Shown: piece after piece, positions 6,874 through 13,160 of the stretch
Layout: the number at the start of each line of letters is the position of its first letter
Numbering within the stretch: position 1 is the first letter of the stretch
Source of the DNA: an uncultured Erysipelotrichaceae bacterium
GTDB lineage: Bacteria; Bacillota_I; Bacilli_A; RFN20; CAG-826
Reading direction: 5' to 3'
Assembly: GCA_902793515.1 (NCBI GenBank)
Contig: CADBDO010000020.1
Location: 1-23,347, forward strand
DNA length: 23,347 nt
Made by a program: the position numbers and the translations under genes
The notes under the pieces: model-generated
Told to the model about the DNA's origin: nothing
What the model saw: the letters and a program-made list of their open reading frames with translations, nothing else
The model's database searches: none

Positions 6874-7233
6874 TTACTCCAAGACGATGAGGGCGTCGCC
6901 GTTATTGACCATGGCGCCTTTGGAAACGCAGATGGCTTTGACGGTGCCAGCAGCTGGGGATTTGATCTCGTTCTCAAGCTTCATGGCTTCAAGGATAGCA
7001 ATGGTATCGCCTTTGGCGACTTTGGCGCCGGTAGCGACTTTGATTTCAAGGATCTTGCCAGCCATAGGAGCTGGGACTTTGGTTCCGCCAGCGACTGGAG
7101 CAGCAGCTGGAGCGGCGGCTGGGGCGGCAGCAGGAGCGGCAGCTGGAGCAGCGATTGAACCAGCGCTCTCTTTGACCTCTTCGAGTTCGACCTCGTAGAG
7201 TTTGCCGTTGACTTTGACTTTGTAGATTTTCAT
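6874..7233 (-). CDS. Biotin carboxyl carrier protein of the decarboxylase
   Basis: A 119-residue stand-alone biotinyl protein. The N-terminal MKIYKVKVNGKLYEVELEEV is the usual lead of decarboxylase carriers, followed by a flexible alanine/proline linker (about 28-47, AAAP repeats). The lipoyl/biotinyl domain spans about 50-119, with ILEAMKLENEI, where K85 is the predicted biotinylation site. In many bacteria this domain is the C-terminus of OadA; here it is separate, as in methylmalonyl-CoA decarboxylase systems. It shuttles carboxybiotin from OadA to OadB. It lies between oadG (12-base gap) and oadB (2-base gap). The BirA domain of the last gene in the operon is its likely loader. Confidence 0.95.
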   Translation of the reverse strand: MKIYKVKVNGKLYEVELEEVKESAGSIAAPAAAPAAAPAAAPAAAPVAGGTKVPAPMAGKILEIKVATGAKVAKGDTIAILEAMKLENEIKSPAAGTVKAICVSKGAMVNNGDALIVLE

Positions 7234-7245
7234 AACAAACCTTCC

Positions 7246-7584
7246 TTAATTGATTTCTTTAACAGAAACGACGCGAACGTCGCTCTTATGGGTGAGGCGG
7301 TAATCGATGGTGGCGACAAGAACTGCGGCCATCATGTCATCGTCCTTGATGGTGACTTCTCCGCTTGGAGCAGGAGCAGATGCACTTTCTTTGGCTTTTT
7401 TGGCTTCGTCAAGCTCTTTCTTGAGGTCGAATAAGCCAGTGATTTTGAAGACAAGGTAAGTGACGCCAATGATGATTAAGAGGATGGCAAAGACCATGGC
7501 GATGGCAAGGACGCTATAAAGGGCTCCTTCGCCAACGCTGATGGTGGTGTCTTTGCTGATTGTGTCATAAACAGGCAAATACAT
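7246..7584 (-). CDS. oadG: Oxaloacetate decarboxylase gamma subunit (OadG-like)
   Basis: A 112-residue protein with one N-terminal transmembrane helix (about 22-48), a charged KKELDEAKKAKE stretch, a short P/A/S linker and a C-terminal DDDMMAAVLVATIDYRLTHKSDVRVVSV segment. The latter resembles the C-terminal part of sodium-pump decarboxylase gamma/delta subunits, which hold the alpha subunit to the membrane beta subunit. Its ATG overlaps the oadA stop by one base (TAATG), and its ribosome site AGGAGG lies inside the last codons of oadA, so it is translationally coupled. Gamma subunits are poorly conserved; position and architecture support the call. Confidence 0.88.
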   Translation of the reverse strand: MYLPVYDTISKDTTISVGEGALYSVLAIAMVFAILLIIIGVTYLVFKITGLFDLKKELDEAKKAKESASAPAPSGEVTIKDDDMMAAVLVATIDYRLTHKSDVRVVSVKEIN

Positions 7585-8972
7585 TAGTTGTTACCTCCTA
7601 AGACGACATTGAATTCCTCAACTTCATCATCTTTTGGACCATATTTCTTGCCTAAGAATTCGAGGGCGTTCTTCTCGAAAAGAGCGATTGAGAGGACATC
7701 TTCATCGCATTTTGCGATGTCTTTGTACTTCTCTTTCAATTCTTCGAACTCAGGGGCGATGAGATCGGCTGGACGGCAGGTGATGACCTCGTCATCGCCG
7801 ATGATCTTCTTCTGGACCTCTTGGTTGATTGGGGCAGGGGCCTTGCCGTATTTGCCATGGAGATAGTCTTTGATCTCTTTTGGAACGAGTTTGTAGCGTT
7901 CGCCGGAGATGACGTTCATGACGGCCTGGGTGCCAACCATCTGGGAAAGAGGGGTGACAAGAGGCGGGTAGCCAAGGTCTTTCCTGACATTTGGGACTTC
8001 CTTAAGGACATCTTCAAGCTTGTCGGAAGCGTTTTGCTGCTTGAGCTGGGAGATGAGGTTAGAAAGCATTCCGCCAGGAACCTGGTATTTGAGGATATTT
8101 GGATTGAAGGAAAGGACTTTCGGATTGAGAAGGCCATTCTCAAGGTACTTCGCTCTGATCTTGCTTAACGCAGCGGCTCCTTTGTTAAGGCAGTCGAGGT
8201 TGAGCTTTGGATCGTATTTGGTTCCCTTGAGGGCGAAGTTAAGGGATTCGGTGCAAGGCTGTGAGGTGCCGCCAGCAAGCGGGCTCAAAGCGGTGTCGAC
8301 GATGTCAACGCCGGCTTCGATGGCTTTTTGGATGGTCATCTCAGCGATGCCGCCGGTGCAGTGGGTATGAAGCTCGATTGGGAGCTTGGTGTTTTTCTTT
8401 AACTCTTTGATGAGCTGATAGGCATCACCAGGGAGAAGGACGCCAGCCATATCCTTGATGCAAAGGGAATCGGCTCCAAGGGCCTCAACCTGCTTAGCAA
8501 GGTCGACATAGTAGGCGATGGTGTGGACAGGAGAAGTGGTGTAGCTCAAAGCGATCTGGCACTCTCCGCCATATTTTTTCGTGGCTTTGACGGCGCATTC
8601 GAGGTTCCTGATGTCATTGAGAGCATCAAAGATACGGATGATGTCAATGCCGTTTTCGATTGATTTCTGGACGAATTTCTCAACTACGTCATCGGCGTAG
8701 TGACGGTATCCGAGGATGTTTTGTCCTCTGAAAAGCATCTGGAGTTTGGTCTTCTTGCAAAGAGCCTTCGCTTTGCGGAGTCTCTCCCAAGGATCTTCGT
8801 TAAGGAAGCGGATGCAGGCGTCGAAAGTGGCGCCGCCCCAAACTTCGATGGCGTGATATCCGGCATCGTCCAACTCCTTAAGGACGGAGAGGACCTCTTC
8901 GGTGTTCATCCTGGTCGCGAAAAGCGACTGGTGACCGTCCCTAAGTGATGTTTCGACGATTTTTAAAGCCAT
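7584..8972 (-). CDS. oadA: Oxaloacetate decarboxylase alpha subunit (carboxyltransferase)
   Basis: A 462-residue cytosolic subunit that moves the carboxyl group of oxaloacetate to carrier-bound biotin. The start ETSLRDGHQSLFATRM is the DRE-TIM/HMGL-like carboxyltransferase hallmark, with metal ligand D12. K173 in CIKDMAG is the conserved active-site lysine, and H202/H204 in ELHTHCTGG are the other metal ligands. The PYC_OADA domain follows (about 300-450), with KYQVPGGMLSNL and PSQMVGTQA-like segments (here TPLSQMVGTQAV). It lacks the C-terminal biotin domain usual in OadA; that domain is a separate gene. A GGAG ribosome site sits directly between the pckA stop and ATG. Pyruvate carboxylase subunit B is the alternative; co-transcription with oadG/oadB makes the pump more likely. 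Confidence 0.96.
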   Translation of the reverse strand: MALKIVETSLRDGHQSLFATRMNTEEVLSVLKELDDAGYHAIEVWGGATFDACIRFLNEDPWERLRKAKALCKKTKLQMLFRGQNILGYRHYADDVVEKFVQKSIENGIDIIRIFDALNDIRNLECAVKATKKYGGECQIALSYTTSPVHTIAYYVDLAKQVEALGADSLCIKDMAGVLLPGDAYQLIKELKKNTKLPIELHTHCTGGIAEMTIQKAIEAGVDIVDTALSPLAGGTSQPCTESLNFALKGTKYDPKLNLDCLNKGAAALSKIRAKYLENGLLNPKVLSFNPNILKYQVPGGMLSNLISQLKQQNASDKLEDVLKEVPNVRKDLGYPPLVTPLSQMVGTQAVMNVISGERYKLVPKEIKDYLHGKYGKAPAPINQEVQKKIIGDDEVITCRPADLIAPEFEELKEKYKDIAKCDEDVLSIALFEKNALEFLGKKYGPKDDEVEEFNVVLGGNN

Positions 8973-8981
8973 GTTGTCTCC

Positions 8982-10621
8982 TTATTTGGCAGCTTTTTTG
9001 GCTTCTTCGACGACGACTTTGATAGCGTCGATGGCGTCTTGTGGAAGCTTGTTGAAGTCATCGAGAGTGGAGACATATTCAAGTCTGTCTTCCATACGGA
9101 GGGCAAGCTGTTTGATGTACTCTGGATCTTCGAATGGGACTTCGAATCCTTCGAGAGGATAGTACTCAAGAGAGGAGAATGGGCCAAATGGAACGAACTT
9201 GGCTTTCTCAAGAACGATGTCTTCGATTAAGCCAAGGGTATCGGCTGGTTTGACCTTCTTCTCGAGGAAGGAACCGGTGTTGATGATGTAGCAATCGATG
9301 CCGAGTTTCTTGTTCTCGAAGAGGGATTTGAAGGAAGCGTAATCCTTGCCAAGCTCATAGAGTCTGAATGGGTTGGCATAAGGAACGATGACAAGCTGGT
9401 TTGGATCTTGTCCTGGGATGTATTCAGCAGAGCTACGCTTGGTGGCAAGGGTGGCACCCATGACGGAAGCGAGAGCTGGATCTTTGACTTTGACGACTGG
9501 AGGAAGGGTTGGGTCCTTCATGATCCAGAAGATGGCGTTGGTTGGCTCTTTGAACTCAAACTCACGGTTTGGAGTGGCAAAGATGGACTTAACGGTACGG
9601 CCGTTGCCGTTGGTGATATCTTCGGTGACAGGAACGATCTTACCTTCGTTATCGACGGTGGCGCCGACGTTCTGGATGGTAAGGAAGTACTTGGACTGGT
9701 CTCTGGTGAGAGGGTAGTCAGCAGTCTTGTCGAAATATGAAGGCTCAAGGGAGATGGAAGAACCATCGGTGTTGTTGATGATGAAAGCGTCATCGTGGAG
9801 GACGGTGGTGTCGAAACGTCCGCCGTGGTCACTTAAAGTGATGGTGGACTTACCAGAACCGGAAAGACCGAAGACGGAGATGACTTTCTGTTTGCCGCCT
9901 TCGAGGTTGAATCTCTTCTGGCCGCCATGGCAGGAGGTGTAGCCGTGTCTGTTGGCAACGGTCCAGTCTTGTGCTCGCCGAAGTAGCGCATGCCAAGAAG
10001 AACGGCACAGTTGTTGTCCTTATCGAAGAGGGCGAGTCCGTCTGGGTAGTCTTTGGTGTAGCAATCTGGGTCGGAGTAGATGAATAAATCGCCTTCTCCT
10101 TCGATGAGCTTGCTTTCCTTATATAACTTAGTGAAATATTCGTTGTCGGCGTTCTGGAAGTTGAGCATCCAGGAGTAGAGGGTGTTCTCATATCCCTCTG
10201 GAACGAGAAGATGGGCTCTAAGCATGAAATCATGGGCGAGTCCGACATAGGCGATGCCATGGTACCATTTCTTGGTGTGGCCGCCGAAGATGACTTCTCT
10301 GACCTGGCCGGCGTATTTGTCGCGGTTGGTATCGTCAACGAGTCTCCTTAAACGGGCCTGTCTGCCAGTGATGAAACCATCATTGAAGAGCAAGACCTTC
10401 GCGTCTTTTGGAAGGCCGAGTTCTTCGGCTTTGACGACAGGGAGGTCGGTAACAGTGGTGCCGACGGAATTCTTGGCGAGCTCATAGGCCTCAGCAATGT
10501 TCTTAACGGTGTGAACGTTGTTGCGGTAGAAAGCGGCCTCGATGGTGGATCTGAGTCTGGAATAGTATTGGGGCGAAACAGCACCAATTTCTTCACGTTT
10601 GAAGTTGTACTTTGTTGACAT
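8982..10621 (-). pseudogene. pckA: ATP-type phosphoenolpyruvate carboxykinase, broken by one frameshift
   Basis: PEP carboxykinase interconverts oxaloacetate + ATP and PEP + CO2 + ADP. The first frame runs from ATG 10621 (ribosome site AGGAAGG) through LFNDGFITGRQARLRRLVDD and LLGMRYFGEHKTG, to about base 9965 (219 residues). It then goes out of frame and stops at 9833. The rest continues in the next frame from about 9962 to TAA at 8982-8984 (326 residues): TVANRHGYTSCHGGQKRFNLEGG, the P-loop VFGLSGSGKST, the VLHDDAFIIN metal site, and FWIMKDPTLPPVVKVKDP. The second frame has no stops and no weakening of conserved motifs, so the damage is recent or an assembly/sequencing error. The missing length is one base plus a multiple of three. 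It is the first gene of the operon; its stop is 9 bases before oadA, so the break could also reduce downstream expression by polarity. Confidence 0.9.
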
Positions 10622-10874
10622 AAAATTTGTCCTTCCTGTGATTCTTAGGGATTATTTTTTCACAAAAGTTCCCATGCTAACATAGTACCCTAACTTTTCT
10701 TGCATGTGCTAGCAAAAAAGTAGTTTTTTATATAAATATAACCATCAACGATTTCCCTTACCGATTTACCGAAAAAGGAAGCGTTCGCAAAAAGAGGCGA
10801 AAAAACGGCCAAAATGTGGGGACTTTTGAAAAAAATTCACAATGTTCTTTTCAAGAAAAAGAAGTGAGTCGATA
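10622..10874. other. Divergent intergenic region between pckA and guaA
   Basis: About 250 bases with no gene. On the pckA side an AGGAAGG site lies before the start; a weak promoter candidate on the minus strand is AGCACA, 17 bp, TACTAT (rightmost base about 10709). Two related octamers, TGCTAACA (10675-10682) and the palindrome TGCTAGCA (10707-10714), are 32 bp apart, about three helix turns, and flank that -10. On the guaA side there is an AT-rich TATATAAATATAACC block (10729-10743) and about 130 nt of possible leader, with a small hairpin TTCGC/GCGAA near 10784-10801. I do not recognise a known riboswitch. Confidence 0.4.
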
Positions 10875-12413
10875 ATGTTGGGCATGGAAAAAATTATCGT
10901 TCTCGATTTCGGTGGTCAATACAACCAGCTCATCGCCCGTCGCGTGAGACAGTTCAAGGTGTATTCCGAGATCTTAGCATTCAATCACGACCTCTCTGTT
11001 CTTTCTGATCCTGAAGTCAAAGGCATCATCTTCACCGGCGGACCTAACTCCGTCTATGCGGAAGGATCCCCAACCATCGACAAGAAGATCTTCGAGCTTG
11101 GCAAGCCAATCCTTGGCATCTGCTATGGCGCCCAGCTCATGGCCCATCTTCTTGGAGGAGAAGTCGGAACCGCTGAGAAAGGCGAATATGGACCTGTTGG
11201 CCTCCATATCAACAATAAGAGCGATATTTTTGAATCCGTTAAACCTGAATTAAGCGTCTTCATGAGCCACCGTGACCAAGTCAACAAACTTCCGGAAGGC
11301 TTCACCAGAACCGCTTCAACCGATACCTGTCCAAATGCCGCTTTCTCAAATGAAGCGAAGCATTTATATGCCGTCCAGTTCCACCCAGAAGTCACCCATA
11401 GTGAGCAAGGTCTCAAGATGCTTGAGAACTTTGTCCTCAATGTCTGCGGTGCCAAGCAGGAGTGGGACTCCTCTTACTTTGTGAACAAGAAAGTCAAAGA
11501 GATCCAGGCCAAAGTCGGCGACCACAAAGTCATCTGCGCCCTCTCTGGCGGCGTTGATTCCGCCGTCACGGCTGCTCTCCTTGAAAAAGCCCTTGGCGAC
11601 CAAGTCATCTGCTATTTCATCGACCATGGCTTGATGCGCAAAAACGAAGGCGACGAAGTCGAATCCGTCTTCGGCGACAAGAGCCGCTTCCAGCTCAAGT
11701 TCAACCGCCTCAACAAAGGCGACCTCTTCCTTGGCCGCTTAGCAGGCGTCAATGAGCCAGAGCAAAAACGTAAAATCATTGGCAAAACCTTCATCGATTG
11801 CTTCGGTGAGGCTTTGAAGGATGTCGCCAACGGCGCATATCTTGCTCAAGGCACCATCTATCCTGACCGCGTCGAATCCGGTTTAGGTGCCAGCGCGACC
11901 ATCAAGAGCCACCATAACGTCGGAGGCCTTCCAAAGGATCTTCCGTTCATCGGTCTTGTCGAGCCTCTTGATGAGCTCTTCAAGGATGAAGTTCGTGAAG
12001 TCGGATATTACCTTGGCCTTCCAGAGAGCCTTGTCGAAAGACAGCCATTCCCAGGCCCAGGCCTTGCCACCCGTATCGTTGGCGAAGTCACTCCTGACAA
12101 AGTCAGAATCGTCCAAGAAGCCGACTATATCTTCAGAGAAGAGATCGCTAAGAGCGGAATCAAACCTGCCCAATACTTCGCTGCTCTCTCGAATATGAAG
12201 AGCGTTGGCGTCAAAGGCGATGAGCGTTCCTACGATTACTCCGTCGTCCTCCGTGCCGTCGACACCGATGACTTCATGACCGCTAAGCCAACTAGGCTCC
12301 CTTATGAGCTTCTCACCCTTGTTGCCGATCGTATCGTCAATGAGGTTAGGGGAGTGAACCGCGTGCTCTTTGATTTCACGACCAAACCACCGGCGACCAT
12401 CGAGCTTGAATAA
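10875..12413 (+). CDS. guaA: GMP synthase (glutamine-hydrolysing)
   Basis: A 512-residue enzyme of the usual length (B. subtilis GuaA is 513) that aminates XMP to GMP using glutamine and ATP. The class I glutamine amidotransferase domain comes first: catalytic C83 in GICYGAQLM, with H170 and E172 in VQFHPEVTHSEQG. The ATP-pyrophosphatase domain follows, with ALSGGVDSA (P-loop SGGVDS at 224-229). The dimerisation/XMP-binding end is RAVDTDDFMTAKPTRLPYELL through TTKPPATIELE. The start is uncertain. ATG 10875 has an AGAAGTGAG-like site upstream, ATG 10887 gives MEKIIVLDFGGQYNQL which aligns best with the family, and ATG 10842 adds residues not expected. It is a single-gene unit ending at a bidirectional terminator. 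Confidence 0.97.
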   Translation: MLGMEKIIVLDFGGQYNQLIARRVRQFKVYSEILAFNHDLSVLSDPEVKGIIFTGGPNSVYAEGSPTIDKKIFELGKPILGICYGAQLMAHLLGGEVGTAEKGEYGPVGLHINNKSDIFESVKPELSVFMSHRDQVNKLPEGFTRTASTDTCPNAAFSNEAKHLYAVQFHPEVTHSEQGLKMLENFVLNVCGAKQEWDSSYFVNKKVKEIQAKVGDHKVICALSGGVDSAVTAALLEKALGDQVICYFIDHGLMRKNEGDEVESVFGDKSRFQLKFNRLNKGDLFLGRLAGVNEPEQKRKIIGKTFIDCFGEALKDVANGAYLAQGTIYPDRVESGLGASATIKSHHNVGGLPKDLPFIGLVEPLDELFKDEVREVGYYLGLPESLVERQPFPGPGLATRIVGEVTPDKVRIVQEADYIFREEIAKSGIKPAQYFAALSNMKSVGVKGDERSYDYSVVLRAVDTDDFMTAKPTRLPYELLTLVADRIVNEVRGVNRVLFDFTTKPPATIELE

Positions 12414-12415
12414 AG

Positions 12416-12445
12416 AAAAAAGGACGCAATCGCGCGTCCTTTTTA
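12416..12445. terminator. Bidirectional terminator between guaA and ppa
   Basis: GGACGC (12422-12427) pairs with GCGTCC (12434-12439) around AATCGC, flanked by A5-6 on the left and T5 on the right. It serves guaA on the plus strand and ppa on the minus strand. Confidence 0.9.
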
Positions 12446-12457
12446 TTTTAATAAAAC

Positions 12458-12994
12458 TTATCTGTCCAAGAATTTCTCGTCGTAGCGTTTTCTCGCGGCG
12501 GCAATCGTTTCTTTGGCGGCTTTTGAGTCACGGTATCCTTCGACGATGGTCTCTTTGTTGTACTCAAGCTCTTTGTAGTGCTTGAAGAAGTGGGAGATCT
12601 CTTCGAGAAGATGCTGTGGAAGATCGCTAAGCTCTTCGTAAGTGTTGTAGTCAGGATCGTTTTCGCAGACGGCGATGATTTTCTCATCGACCTTGCCCCC
12701 ATCGGTCATCTTGAGGGTGCCGATTGGTTTGCATCTCACAAGCGAGAGAGGAACGATTGGCTGAGTGCAGAGGATAAGGACATCAAGAGGGTCATGATCA
12801 AGACCCCAAGTCCTTGGGATGAAGCCATAGTTCTGTGGGTATTGGGTAGCCGTATAAAGAATGCGGTCAAGGATAAGCGCACCCGACTCTTTGTCGAGCT
12901 CGTATTTGTTTTTGCTGCCAGCTGGGATTTCGACGCAGGCCAAGAAGTGATCTGGCGTGATTCTGGCGCGTGATATTGCGTGGAGAATGTTCAT
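12458..12994 (-). CDS. ppa: Inorganic pyrophosphatase, family I soluble
   Basis: A 178-residue cytosolic enzyme that hydrolyses pyrophosphate to phosphate and so pulls biosynthetic reactions forward (for instance GuaA and aminoacyl-tRNA synthetases release PPi). The family I signature DHDPLDVLIL is present, with metal ligands D66, D68 and D71. YPQNYGFIPRTW precedes it, and TDGGKVDEKIIAV holds further metal ligands (D98, D103). The C-terminal HYKELEYNKETIVEGYRDSKAA segment is the usual end helix. Length matches the bacterial family (about 175). Strong ribosome site AAAGGAGG lies 8 bases before ATG, and a TATAAT lies just upstream of it. Monocistronic, convergent with guaA. Confidence 0.97.
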   Translation of the reverse strand: MNILHAISRARITPDHFLACVEIPAGSKNKYELDKESGALILDRILYTATQYPQNYGFIPRTWGLDHDPLDVLILCTQPIVPLSLVRCKPIGTLKMTDGGKVDEKIIAVCENDPDYNTYEELSDLPQHLLEEISHFFKHYKELEYNKETIVEGYRDSKAAKETIAAARKRYDEKFLDR

Positions 12995-13014
12995 TGCTTT
13001 CTACCTCCTTTCCC

Positions 13015-13044
13015 ATTATAGCAATGTAAATTTTGAATGACACA
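13015..13044 (-). promoter_or_regulatory. Probable ppa promoter, abutting the ribosome site
   Basis: Reading the minus strand, GTGTCA, a 17-bp spacer and TATAAT (about 13015-13020 in plus coordinates) are followed after 6 bases by GGAGG. If used, the transcript would begin almost at the ribosome site, giving a very short leader. Confidence 0.45.
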
Positions 13045-13103
13045 TTCCTGCTCCCTCTTCTTAAAGAAAAGCGAGAAAAGAGAATAAAAAGTCCAAAAAA
13101 TAT

Positions 13104-13136
13104 TTAACAAAGCGCTAAACTTAATGTACATTAAGT
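13104..13136 (+). promoter_or_regulatory. Promoter with 18-bp perfect palindrome before the dCACHE-GGDEF gene
   Basis: ACTTAATGTACATTAAGT (13119-13136) is a perfect 18-bp palindrome. A promoter candidate TTAACA (13104-13109), 17 bp, TACATT (13127-13132) places its -10 inside the palindrome. This is the geometry of a repressor operator. The regulator is not identified in the window. Confidence 0.5.
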
Positions 13137-13160
13137 CTCATTAAGGGAAAATAGGTCTTC

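Noticed and set aside
9388..9740. Plus-strand frames opposite pckA
   Set aside because: The minus strand here carries conserved PEP carboxykinase motifs in the second frame; the plus-strand frames have no homology that I recognise.
9518..9832. A separate small gene on the minus strand inside pckA
   Set aside because: It is a third frame within the pckA region. The true second-half frame runs from about 9962 to 8982 and encodes the P-loop and metal site.
9955..9970. Programmed ribosomal frameshift in pckA
   Set aside because: No slippery heptamer or stimulatory Shine-Dalgarno is visible, PEP carboxykinases are not known to use one, and residues appear to be missing at the site.
10744..10874. 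Purine, ykkC-type or other riboswitch before guaA
   Set aside because: Only a 5-bp hairpin and a GGGGAC string were seen; the conserved cores of known purine, PRPP or ppGpp riboswitches were not found.
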